From: Macrolepiota albuminosa
Taxonomy: Eukaryota > Basidiomycota > Agaricomycetes > Agaricales > Agaricaceae
Reading direction: 5' to 3'
Assembly (NCBI GenBank): GCA_027475525.1
Contig: JAMWFC010000090.1
Span: forward strand, 1,612,001-1,676,000
DNA length: 64,000 nucleotides
The notes below the pieces were generated by a model. The model had not been told where the DNA came from and searched no databases. It saw only the letters and a list, made by a program, of their open reading frames with translations. Both the position numbers and the translations under genes were made by a program. Below, piece by piece: positions 1 through 8,633 of this stretch (positions are counted from its first letter, which is position 1; the number at the start of each line of letters is the position of its first letter).

Positions 1-321
1 ACTGGGGACTGGCGGTGTCTTTGGTAGACCCCTGGGGATGCTCCGGTATGAGGGGACCTCCACGGGTCGTGCCATGGCTAAGTTGGGCGGAGGGGCCCAG
101 CTGGCTGAGGGCCCCAGATCATAGAGGGATGGGTCGGGGGCCCAGTGGCGGTGGAGATACAGAGGTTCATACGGGAGGAGTGGATAGACGGGGCAGGGGG
201 TCTGTGTGGAGTAATGATCAGGTACCAGGCACCCGTAGGGGTCGGTCTGGTAGCCCGTGGGGTAGTAGGTGTGAGTATACGTAGCCATCAAGAATGGTGT
301 AAGGAGGGAGTCTTGATATTA
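1..321 (-). mobile_element. 5' leader of an LTR-B chromovirus running off the left edge
   Basis: Read on the minus strand, this follows an LTR-B directly and matches the leader downstream of the 5' LTR of chromovirus-2 (about 9370-9690 on plus), including the stretch near 9615-9670. It is therefore the untranslated leader of a second LTR-B element whose body lies left of the window. Positions 309-321 are its putative primer-binding site. The copy is more CpG-rich than the one at 9.4 kb, so it is less decayed. Short open frames here have no recognisable domain. Confidence 0.7.
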
Positions 322-798
322 TGTCAGGTTCCGCTGAGTCGGGGGCTTTCCAGGAAAGCAATCGCCCTTACAATGCAGACTTGACCCACGGATACTCAGG
401 TGTCTGGAACTCCGGGGCTAGGACTCCGGGGTTCAAGACGTGGACAGGGGAATCCCAGGAGAGGGGATTTGGTCCGGGGGTTTTGGGTGGTAGGTAGCTG
501 GGGAGTTCGGGTGGGGGTCAAGTCATGAACCGGAGGTTCCAAGACAAGACCAAGTTAGTAAATTAGAGTTGCGAAGTGCGTACCAATCTTAGAGCATGCG
601 AGTATTCAAGCGTGCCAGTCAAGTGTGCCAGTCAATGCGTACCAGTCAAATAGAGGGCACACAACAATTCAAGTAACCAAGTGAAACAGTATAAGCAGTG
701 TAATATCAAGACTAGCAAATACAACAGGGAACTATGCTATAAGTACTACGGGACCGGGTCTCGGGGTTCCGGGGTGTCTGGGATGGGCTCTGGGGGTC
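322..798 (-). repeat. LTR-B, truncated (5' LTR of the left-edge element)
   Basis: It starts with TGTCAGGTTCC on plus, which is the 3' end of LTR-B, and matches the other copies at 8634, 13856, 19280, 25043 and 38449 over about 475 bp. The remaining ~250 bp are missing: at about 798 the sequence switches to LTR-A. Positions 701-713 on minus read AGTCTTGATATTA, the likely RNA start, and are exactly complementary to 309-321. Confidence 0.8.
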
Positions 799-1199
799 AA
801 TCTGTTAGTACTATTCTCAACCTTTGAGGTGCTCTGGTTCTTTAGCTATCACTCAGACAAGTGTGGGCCCTTCAGCACCGCTCCAGGCTGCTTAGATAAG
901 CCGGAGTTTGCCTTTCTGACTTCTAAAGTCCGGAGTTTTCCTCCCTTGTTTGCACACTTGTTTGGTTAGTCAATTTTCGAGTTTTTAAGGTTTTGTTGTA
1001 CTGTACAGTTGTTTCCCATGCTTCAGAGGCCCCAGAAGCGTCCAACCTGGCATAGGGAATCCCCAGACTTGTTCTCTTTGGATCTCCCTCTGCCAGGTGA
1101 GTAGCTACCTTGATATTGTCAGTATATATTCTAATACACTTTGGATCTCCCTCTGCCAGCTGTGTGACTGAGCCACAGCCTCTAGAGGTCGCCCTTACA
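799..1199 (+). repeat. LTR-A, 5' LTR of chromovirus-1, missing its first ~115 bp
   Basis: It is nearly identical to the 3' LTR at 6835-7352 from the CTGTTAGTACTATTC stretch onward, ending GCCCTTACA. The pair differs by only a few transitions in the aligned part, which points to a recent insertion compared with the other elements. The missing left part was lost at the junction with LTR-B. Confidence 0.88.
1097..1159 (+). other. intron-like segment inside LTR-A (63 nt)
   Basis: It begins GTGAGT after CAG, contains a branch-like TTCTAATAC, and ends in a pyrimidine-rich stretch and CCAG. Length and signals fit a fungal spliceosomal intron. The last 21 nt (1139-1159) repeat the 21 nt just before the donor (1076-1096), so repeat period and intron length are both 63. 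The same segment is present in the other well-preserved LTR-A copies. Whether it is spliced cannot be seen from DNA. Confidence 0.45.
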
Positions 1200-1201
1200 G
1201 C

Positions 1202-1212
1202 AGAACAAGTCT
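1202..1212 (+). promoter_or_regulatory. putative primer-binding site of chromovirus-1
   Basis: AGAACAAGTCT lies two bases after the 5' LTR end. It is exactly complementary to AGACTTGTTCT at 1065-1075 within the LTR. Chromoviruses of the Tf1/sushi group prime from the start of their own RNA, so this may be a self-priming pair. The nearest TATA-like site in the LTR is more than 100 bp upstream of 1065, which weakens the idea. Confidence 0.35.
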
Positions 1213-1313
1213 CTACATTTCGGTCTGGGAGCCCCCTTCAGCCTGCTTGAGCCCTCTCTTGCCCCTTTAGGTCCCTCCCCCACTGGATTACTCCCTGCCC
1301 CTCTGTTGCTTCT

Positions 1314-2456
1314 ATGACCCAACCAGCCCCCTCAGACACTCCCCTGGACGCTTCTGCCCCTCAGGATGATGCCTGGGGTCGCTTGCTTGCTCTGGAGACT
1401 CAGGTGCAGACCACTCAAGCTTCCCTCACCCTCCACACCACTGAACTTGCTGGATTGCGTCAGGCCACAGACACCATCTCCCATTCCCTTCAGGCCCTCT
1501 TAGAGCGCCTCCCTCTTACTCCTACCCCTCTCCAGGCACCTCCCGTTAGGGCTGGCACACCCACAGTCCCTCGCTTTGGGGCCTCCCCCCCAGTTCATGC
1601 CAATATTTCTCGCCCAGCACTCCCAGACACATTCAATGGTGACCGAGCGATAGGTGAGCGTTTCCTGCAGTCCTGCATCACCTATATTCAGCTCAGTGGT
1701 GAGGCTTTTCCCTCTGACGCTCTGAAGATCACTTGGGTTCTTTCTTACATGAAGTCTGGGCGAGCTTCGACATACGTGCTACGAGTCTTTCGACACCCTG
1801 GAGGAGTGGAGAGTTTTGGAAGTTGGGATCAGTTTGAGAAGGAGTTTCGGACAGAGTTCTTCCCCTTGGACCCTGCTAAGGTGGCAGCCCTCACTCTCCG
1901 AGATCCTCATCAATATGGGCAGGGGAAGCGGACCCTAGATGAGTACATTGACTCCTTCAGAGCTCTTGCTGAACAGGCCTGTTATCCGGATGGTCTTCAG
2001 CTCTGTCTCACCTTCCAAGATGGCCTCCTTCCCTCTCTCATGGATCGGATCGACAGCATGGCTGAGGGACGACCTGATGACACGAGTATCGAGACCTGGT
2101 ATCAGGTAGCACGTGATCAGTGGCAGCTCATGGAGTTACGACGTGAGCTCCACCGTGGAACTGCCCCTCGCTCCACCCCACAGGCATCTTTTTCTGCTCG
2201 TCATCCCATCCAGCCCTCCCTTCCATTTCGCGCTCCACCCCCAGCTCAGGTACCTGCGGCACGTCCTCTTCCTTTTGGAGTACCTATGGATGTTGATGCC
2301 TCTCGTCAACATTCCTCCCTTCCTCTCCTCTGCCGTCGCTGTGGAAAGCCTGGTCACTTCGCTCGGTATTGTCCTCAGGGGTTAGAGGTGCGCTATCTCT
2401 CAGCTTTAGAGCAGGAGGAGCTTCTTCTCCAGCTCCTTGCTGCCCGAGACGTTTGA
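1314..2456 (+). CDS. Gag of chromovirus-1 with CCHC zinc knuckle
   Basis: This 380-residue frame is the structural protein that would package the element RNA in cytoplasmic particles. The N-terminal third is Ser/Thr/Pro-rich. Residues ~100-280 hold the capsid-like region (LPDTFNGDRAIGERFLQSC onward, then FFPLDPAKVAALTLRDP and a YIDSFRALAEQACYPD stretch). A CX2CX4HX4C knuckle, CRRCGKPGHFARYC, sits near residue 340. The frame ends at TGA 2454; the next codons stay protein-like until TAG 2577, so the stop may be a CGA-to-TGA change. Pol follows in another frame. The first ATG after the leader was taken as the start. Confidence 0.85.
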   Translation: MTQPAPSDTPLDASAPQDDAWGRLLALETQVQTTQASLTLHTTELAGLRQATDTISHSLQALLERLPLTPTPLQAPPVRAGTPTVPRFGASPPVHANISRPALPDTFNGDRAIGERFLQSCITYIQLSGEAFPSDALKITWVLSYMKSGRASTYVLRVFRHPGGVESFGSWDQFEKEFRTEFFPLDPAKVAALTLRDPHQYGQGKRTLDEYIDSFRALAEQACYPDGLQLCLTFQDGLLPSLMDRIDSMAEGRPDDTSIETWYQVARDQWQLMELRRELHRGTAPRSTPQASFSARHPIQPSLPFRAPPPAQVPAARPLPFGVPMDVDASRQHSSLPLLCRRCGKPGHFARYCPQGLEVRYLSALEQEELLLQLLAARDV

Positions 2457-2587
2457 GGAAACCCCTCCCCAGATGTACAGACTGAAGCAGAACCTTTGGA
2501 GGAGTCCTTGGGTCCTGTGGAAGCTGTAGCAGAACCATCGGATGGGTCCTTTGGTTCTGCAGAGGAGGGTTTTCAATAGAGCGATGG

Positions 2588-3211
2588 ATGAGTTGTACGC
2601 CTCCGCCGCCTGGTGCTAATCAGTTTACATGTCAATCAGTAGAGTCTTCTAATGTATCGCTCCCTGTTCCTGATTCTCTGACTGAAACTGTAAGCACCCC
2701 CTCCGACGTACAAAATACCCCCTTGGTCCAAGCCTCCGCTAAGACTTCTTCTCCTCCTTCTCCTGTCTGACAACCACGTGTCCCAGCTTGGGAACGACGC
2801 CTTCCTCATCGCTATGTTGTTGCTTCTACTCCCTCTCCCAACTCTCTGTGTCTGAATGTGGAGATTGAGACAACTGACACTCAGCAGACTCGAAGCGTCA
2901 TAGCTCTCTTGGACAGTGGCGCTACTGGACTCTTCCTAGACACCCATTATGTGGAACAACACCGGCTCACTACCCGTCCCCTCTCTCACCCTATTCCAGT
3001 CTATAACATTGACAGTACGCTCAATGAAGCTGGATCCATCCGCTCAGTGGTGGATTTAGTCCTTCGTTATCAGACTCATTCTGAGCGTGCAGTCTTTGCG
3101 GTTACCAGCCTAGGAAAGCAGGACATGATACTTGGGTTCTCCTGGCTGCGTGATCACAATCCTGAGATTGACTGGGCCAAGGGTAAGGTGAGCATGAGCC
3201 GCTGCCCTTGA
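2588..3211 (+). pseudogene. pol N-terminal linker and aspartic protease of chromovirus-1
   Basis: This is the pepsin-like retroviral protease that cuts the polyprotein. The catalytic loop LLDSGATGLFLD is intact (Asp-Ser/Thr-Gly) near 2909-2944, and the second conserved hydrophobic-Gly stretch (DMILGFSWL) lies near 3122-3150. A low-complexity linker precedes it. TGA codons at 2768 and 3209 break the frame; each would be Arg (CGA) before a C-to-T change. The frame differs from gag, so a frameshift or a lost base lies between 2456 and 2588. Confidence 0.8.
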
Positions 3212-3340
3212 CGGTGTTCCACATGTGCCAAGGAAGTTAGAGAGGAGCACAGAGAGTCAGTCCGTGAGCGTGCTGCTATCCGGGCTTGCTGGGTTGGACA
3301 CCTCCCCTTTGCAGACCTCGACCTACTGGATTCTCCTCCC

Positions 3341-5113
3341 TTGGCGTTCCCTTATAGAGAGGCCCTCTATGAGGACGTTCGAGGTGTAGTGAGTGAAGCC
3401 CAGATGGAAGATGGACGCAAGGGTGAATTTGGATGCGCTCCTGACCCAGAGTCTCCAGACGAGGCTATCAAGACAGGTGATAGGATTTATGCAACTACGT
3501 TACGACCTCCACCAACTGTAGCAGAGATTAGAGCTAGCCAAACTACCTCCCAGCGGCTAGCTCAGGCATTTGCTGCCAACTCTGCTCCTAAGTCGTTCCG
3601 AGATGCGGTTCCTCATCACCTGCAAGACTTTGAGGATGTTTTCTCTAAGGCATCATTTGACTCCCTGCCAGAGCGTAAGCAGTGGGACCATGCAATTGAG
3701 CTTACACCCAATGCTGAGCCCTCTAGCTGCAAGGTCTACCCACTCTCTCCCAGAGAACAGGATGAGCTTGATGCCTTTTTGCAGGAGAATTTAGACTCTG
3801 GTCGCATCCATCCCTCAAAGTCTCCGATGGCCTCTCCAGTCTTCTTCATTAAGAAGAAGGATGGATCTCTACGTCTGGTTCAGGACTACCAAGTCTTGAA
3901 TGCGATGACTGTGAAGAATCGCTACCCCTTACCACTCATTTCAGAGCTTGTCAACAACCTCCGAGGTGCGCGCTACTTTACCAAGTTGGATGTCCGCTGG
4001 GGCTACAACAATGTGCGCATCAAAGAAGGAGATGAGTGGAAGGGAGCATTCCGAACAAATCGTGGACTTTTTGAACCTCTGGTAATGTTCTTTGGCCTCA
4101 CTAATAGCCCTGCCACCTTCCAGACCATGATGAACGACATTTTCCAAGACCTCATAGCGGAAGGTGTTGTGTGCGTATACCTTGACGATATTCTCATCTA
4201 TACCAAGACTCTAGAGGAGCATCGTTGGATTACGCGCATTGTACTGGAACGTCTTTGCCAGCACCAGCTCTATCTTAAGCCAGAGAAGTGCGAGTTTGAG
4301 CAGACTAAGGTTGAATATCTTGGACTGATCATCTCTCATGGAATGGCTGAGATGGACCCAGTCAAGGTGGCTGGTGTAGCAGAGTGGCCAGAGCCTAAGA
4401 ACAAGAAGGAGGTTCAGGCCTTCCTGGGTTTTACCAACTTCTACTGGAGGTTTATTCAGGATTTCTCACACCATGCCCGGCCCCTCTTCAATCTCACCAC
4501 TAAGGACACTCCTTGGCACTGGGATGCAGCACAGCAGACAGCCTTTGACGCCCTCAAACAGGCAGTCACTTCAAAGCCTGTCCTTATATTCCCAGACAAT
4601 GACTCTCCCTTCCATGTCGAAGCTGATAGCTCAGATTTTGCTACTGGGGCCATTCTCTCTCAACAGTCAAGGGAGGATGGTAAGTGGCATCCTGTGGCTT
4701 TCTACTCCAAGAGTCTCAATGCTGTGGAGCAAAATTATGAGATCCATGACAAGGAGATGCTAGCTATCATTCGGTCATTTGAGGAGTGGCGACATTTCCT
4801 TGAGGGTGCCAGGCATAAATTTGAGGTGTGGACTGATCACAAGAACTTAGAGTACTTTTGGACGGCCAAGAAACTTAACCGCCGACAGGCTCGATGGTCC
4901 TTGTATCTGGCCAACTTCGACTTCTCTCTGCATCACAAACCTGGACAGAGCATGGGTAAGCCAGATGCGCTTTCTAGGCGAGCAGACCATGGTTCAGGAG
5001 CTAGTGACAATGACAATATTGTACTCCTAAAGCCAGAACTATTTGCTATTCGTGCTCTAGAAGGTGTGGTTGGCCAGGGAGAAGAAGTGAGCATTCTTCA
5101 AGACATCCAATGA
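3341..5113 (+). CDS. reverse transcriptase and RNase H of chromovirus-1
   Basis: This 590-residue open part of pol copies RNA to DNA and degrades the RNA strand. RT motifs run from WDHAIELTPNAEPSSCKVYPL through FFIKKKDGSLRLVQDY, KLDVRWGYNNVRI and a YLDD active site (VCVYLDDILIYTKT) near 4165-4205. The RNase H region follows at ~4600-4990 with EADSSDFATGAILSQ, YEIHDKEMLAI and TDHKNLEYF. Its DALSRRAD end is typical of gypsy elements. TGA at 5111 and 5174 then separates it from integrase in the same frame. The real protein would be part of the longer Pol, so 3341 is only the first ATG after the stop at 3209. Confidence 0.92.
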   Translation: MAFPYREALYEDVRGVVSEAQMEDGRKGEFGCAPDPESPDEAIKTGDRIYATTLRPPPTVAEIRASQTTSQRLAQAFAANSAPKSFRDAVPHHLQDFEDVFSKASFDSLPERKQWDHAIELTPNAEPSSCKVYPLSPREQDELDAFLQENLDSGRIHPSKSPMASPVFFIKKKDGSLRLVQDYQVLNAMTVKNRYPLPLISELVNNLRGARYFTKLDVRWGYNNVRIKEGDEWKGAFRTNRGLFEPLVMFFGLTNSPATFQTMMNDIFQDLIAEGVVCVYLDDILIYTKTLEEHRWITRIVLERLCQHQLYLKPEKCEFEQTKVEYLGLIISHGMAEMDPVKVAGVAEWPEPKNKKEVQAFLGFTNFYWRFIQDFSHHARPLFNLTTKDTPWHWDAAQQTAFDALKQAVTSKPVLIFPDNDSPFHVEADSSDFATGAILSQQSREDGKWHPVAFYSKSLNAVEQNYEIHDKEMLAIIRSFEEWRHFLEGARHKFEVWTDHKNLEYFWTAKKLNRRQARWSLYLANFDFSLHHKPGQSMGKPDALSRRADHGSGASDNDNIVLLKPELFAIRALEGVVGQGEEVSILQDIQ

Positions 5114-5188
5114 GGTAACCGGGAGGGTGCTCAAGAAGATCTGGTAGCTAAGGCTGCCATGGCCTTGCATGCTTGAGAGAAAACTGGA

Positions 5189-6340
5189 GTGAAGTCTGTC
5201 CGCACCGATGAGTGGTCTCTGAAGAATGGTCTTCTCACCTTCTGGGGACGCATTTATGTTCCCAACCTGCCAGACCTCCAGAGGCGGATTGTGGAGCAGC
5301 ATCATGACTCTCGAGTTGCAGGACATCCTGGCAGATGGAAGACACTGGAGCTGGTCTCGCAGAATTACTGGTGGCCTCAAATGTCACGGTATATTGGCTC
5401 TTACACCTCCACCTGTGATCTTTGCCTTCGGACTAAGCCTCGTCGTCAGCCTCCTATGGGACAGCTTCATCCATTGCCTATCCCAGCTGAGCGTTGGAGT
5501 GTGGCCTCGGTAGACTTCATTGTTGAGTTACCTGATTCTCATGGATATGATGCAATCATGGTGGTAGTGGATCTCTGTGGCAAGCGTGCTCATTTTATTC
5601 CAACACACACTACTTGCTCAGCCATGGGCGCAGCCAATCTGTACCGGAAGCATGTCTGGAAGCTCCATGGGTTGTCAGATGCTTATGTCTCGGACCGCGG
5701 ACCTCAGTTTTTGGCAGAGTTTACTAGAGAACTGTATCGCCTCCTCCATGTCAAACTCCACACTTCCACAGCCTACCACCCCCAGTCCGATGGCCAGACT
5801 GAGTGTGTCAACCAGGAGCTAGAACAGTATCTCCGGCTCTTCTGCAATGAACGACAGAATGACTGGGACGATCTATTACCAGAGGCAGAGTTCCAGTACA
5901 ACAACCATGTACATGCTGCCACCCAGATGTCTCCTTTCCTTCTAGATACTGGTCGACATCCTCGGATGGGATTTGAGCCTCGTGGACGACCTTCAGAGAA
6001 TGAAGCTGTCAACGAGTTTATAGATCGGATGAAGGCAGCCCAGGAGGAAGCCAAGGCAGCTTTAGCTAAGGCAAAGGATGACATGGCCCGCTACTACGAT
6101 CGTGGACGAACTCCAGCCCCCAAGTACAAGCCTGGAGATTGAGTCTACCTGGATGCCTCTGACATGGTCACTACCCGACCTTTTCAGAAGCTCTTTCACT
6201 GTCGTCTAGGACCCTTTCCTATAGTAAGACAGGTAGGCCCACTTGCCTATCGACTCAAGCTGCCTAGTGGAATGAGTCGACTCCATCCAGTCTTCAATGT
6301 GGTGAAGCTTTCTCCAGCCCCAGAGGATCCAATCCCAGGT
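5189..6340 (+). pseudogene. integrase of chromovirus-1
   Basis: This is the DDE integrase that inserts the cDNA into the genome. An HHCC zinc-binding domain is visible (HHDSRVAGHPG ... CDLCLRTK, about 5297-5440). The catalytic triad looks complete: Asp in SVDFIVELPD, Asp in VSDRGPQFL, and Glu in CVNQELEQYLR. The frame stops at TGA 6140, where a Trp codon (TGG) is expected. It then continues with DMVTTRPFQKL and a GPY/F-like module (LGPFPIVRQVGPLAYRLKLP) up to the N gap. Confidence 0.88.
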
Positions 6341-6440
6341 NNNNNNNNNNNNNNNNNNNNNNNNNNNNNNNNNNNNNNNNNNNNNNNNNNNNNNNNNNNN
6401 NNNNNNNNNNNNNNNNNNNNNNNNNNNNNNNNNNNNNNNN
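6341..6440. other. assembly gap (100 N) flanked by the same ~77 bp on both sides
   Basis: The run is exactly 100 N. About 77 bases before it (6264-6340, CTAGTGGAATGAGTC to CCAATCCCAGGT) are repeated directly after it (6441-6517). Two contig ends that really overlap were probably joined with a standard spacer. Removing the gap and one copy would restore a continuous reading frame through this part of pol. Confidence 0.9.
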
Positions 6441-6517
6441 CTAGTGGAATGAGTCGACTCCATCCAGTCTTCAATGTGGTGAAGCTTTCTCCAGCCCCAG
6501 AGGATCCAATCCCAGGT

Positions 6518-6823
6518 TGACATCCACAGCCACCTCCACCACCAGTTCTGGTAAACAGCCAAGAAGAGTACGAAGTGGAGCGGATCCTAGACAGCCGACT
6601 CTTTAGGAATAAGCTTCAGTTCAAGGTCAAGTGGAAGGGCTATGGAATCGAGGACGTTTCCTGGGAGCCACAAGAGAATGTCCATGCCCCTGCCTTGGTC
6701 CGGGAATTCTATCAACAGCATCCCAATGCTCCTCGGGCAATCAGAGGCCTCTATTCTCTTTCCAGAGTAGACCAGGCCATCCAGAACTACTTCTATCCAG
6801 CATGTCGAGACGCCGCACTCTAG
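6518..6823 (+). pseudogene. chromodomain at the C-terminus of chromovirus-1 Pol
   Basis: A chromodomain that binds methylated histone tails and steers integration is encoded at about 6551-6720. Visible are EVERILDSRLFRNKLQFKVK, WKGYGIEDVSWEPQENV and the aromatic positions that form the cage. The frame is the same as pol, with TGA 6518 at the start. It ends at TAG 6821, immediately upstream of the purine tract. Confidence 0.87.
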
Positions 6824-6834
6824 AGGGAGGGTGA
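6822..6834 (+). promoter_or_regulatory. polypurine tract of chromovirus-1
   Basis: AGAGGGAGGGTGA ends exactly at the TGTCAGG start of the 3' LTR. RNase H-resistant purine RNA here primes plus-strand DNA. The corresponding tract of chromovirus-2 (19267-19279) has almost the same sequence. Confidence 0.8.
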
Positions 6835-7352
6835 TGTCAGGGGACTCCTCATTCCTCTCTTCTTTCACTCTTTATTTCTTCACTCTCCTTTCATTCACTT
6901 CCTTATTTCTTCTATCATTCTCTCATTTTGCTGTTACTACTTTTTCAACACTATCTGTTAGTACTATTCTCAACCTTTGAGGTGCTCTGGTTCTTTAGCT
7001 ATCACTCAGACAAGTGTGGGCCCTTCAGCACCGCTCCAGGCTGCTTAGATAAGCCAGAGTTTGCCTTTCTGACTTCTAAAGTCCGGAGTTTTCCTCCCTT
7101 GTTTGCACACTTGTTTGGTTAGTCAATTTTCGAGTTTTTAAGGTTTTGTTGTACTGTACAGTTGTTTCCCATGCTTCAGAGGCCCCAGAAGCGTCCAACC
7201 TGGCATAGAGAATCCCCAGACTTGTTCTCTTTGGATCTCCCTCTGCCAGGTGAGTAGCTACCTTGATATTGTCAGTATATATTCTAATACACTTTGGATC
7301 TCCCTCTGCCAGCTGTGTGACTGAGCCACAGCCTCTAGAGGTCGCCCTTACA
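6835..7352 (+). repeat. LTR-A, 3' LTR of chromovirus-1 (518 bp, full length)
   Basis: It runs TGTCAGGGGACTCC to GCCCTTACA and is the reference LTR-A. It holds a degenerate TATA-like GCTTAGATAAGCC (TATATAAGCC in other copies), the AGACTTGTTCT motif, and the intron-like segment between two 21-bp repeats. Confidence 0.93.
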
Positions 7353-8510
7353 AGGGCGCCACAATAGGATATCGCGGTAGTGCTCCATGTGGTAGTAAAT
7401 TGAGGATGAAAGAACGTGTTGGGTGTCTTTGACCATATGTCTTGCTAGTGCAAACAACAAAACCCCAGTCTGTTACAGCATTTGAAAATGCTGAAGTCTG
7501 TAACATCATTATACGAGCATCCCGGGAGCACTCTAGATGGCCCTTGGATCTCATGTACTGGGGAGGGTTCCGAGCATGTCACTTGCCCTACTTGTGCACA
7601 AATGCAGGTGCATACAACCCACTGCATTTTCCATCTTCATGCATATCTTGCACTCACATTCCTCTGAATTGCAATGGGAGCTGTCCATCTGTATTCTAGC
7701 TAATTGTTCTGCTTCTCCTACTAGGAAAATTCCATGCTTCAACTTCAAGCACTCCGCCACTCTTCCGTGATTCATTTTTCTTAGCTTGGAGCTTGCTGCC
7801 AAGTGGTACCATATTGGCATGTCCCTTTGAATCTTGTGACTAAACACCAGTCCTTTAGGTCTGACATTGAATTCCCTATACATTTTGAATAGACTTTCTA
7901 TATCTGGACTTACTTCCCCATGTTCTGATGTCTTAGTCTTCCATGTTTGTAGGAATGGTGAGGTCTTAACCCTGCTATCTACATTGCTTTCCGAGCTTGG
8001 TGTTTTTTCTGCCATGAGTGCATCTGTTACTACCACCCAGAGGGGGCATTTATTCCCAAAGCTCAAATATGATTTCAGCTACATTACATGTATGGCCTTA
8101 TTTCTTGCTTTTATGTCAACTAACACTCTTCCTCCATTTTTGAAGGGTTCAGATATTGTTTGTTCATTCACCAGTGAGCTTTTGCCTGCCCACATGAACT
8201 TAACTGCCCTTTTTGTTAGTAGCTTTTCTATTCTGGGTGACATTCCCTGGACTTGTGCCAGGTATTGGGACATTCCAACAATTACTATTTGAGCAATTAG
8301 GCATCCTCCTTTCATGGTGGGATTGCTCTTTTCCCAATTTATGAGAGTCTTATCTATCTTTTCTAGGACATTTGTCCATGGAGTGTTGAGATTCACATCG
8401 TTTCTAAACCACATCCCCAGGATACATATCAGGGTGTTCTCCTCCTCTGCTATATAGATGTTGTTCAGGATTACATTGATGATGCTCAAAAGTAGATCAG
8501 TAGCAGACAT
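7353..8510 (-). pseudogene. LINE ORF2 C-terminal remnant (Tad-like)
   Basis: On minus, the segment downstream of the RT active site of a fungal non-LTR element is readable. The frame from 8510 gives NIYIAEEE...CILGMWFRNDV, TPWTNVLEKIDKTLINWEKS, GGCLIAQIVIVGMSQYL and AVKFMWAGKSS...DIKARNKAI. This order is characteristic of Tad-type elements of mushrooms. A second open frame (8066-7551) continues the C-terminal part, where an RNase H domain is usual; I cannot assign its residues. The RT core is absent here; a matching RT core lies at 20731-21395 across chromovirus-2. Confidence 0.7.
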
Positions 8511-8633
8511 GGTTTATAGCTACTGACCAGTACACAATGCGTTGGATGCACTAAGTTTTGAAGGAGTCCTGGAAAGTTCTCAGGGAACAAGTCAGTAACG
8601 AGTTGTATGACAAGTCTAGGTGAAGGTTGGTAA
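8511..8633. other. short unassigned stretch left of chromovirus-2
   Basis: No motif is recognised. Its last five bases (GGTAA, 8629-8633) are the left target duplication of chromovirus-2. Confidence 0.5.

Larger units (their letters stand above)
799..7352 (+). mobile_element. chromovirus-1: Ty3/gypsy element with LTR-A ends
   Basis: The order is truncated LTR-A, leader, gag with zinc knuckle, protease, RT, RNase H, integrase, GPY/F-like region, chromodomain, purine tract and full LTR-A. This order with a C-terminal chromodomain defines a chromovirus of Ty3/gypsy. Pol stays in one frame from 2588 to the end, interrupted only by TGA codons. It is the best preserved element of the window: the RT, integrase and protease active-site residues are present. 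No target duplication can be tested because the left LTR end is lost. The 100-N gap lies inside its pol. Confidence 0.92.

Noticed and set aside
145..384. Short plus-strand frames at the left edge as genes
   Set aside because: They lie in an LTR and leader sequence read on the other strand.
2454..6520. TGA recoded as an amino acid
   Set aside because: The expected residue is Arg at most sites and Trp at one, and other elements show TAG and TAA as well. Deamination explains this more simply.
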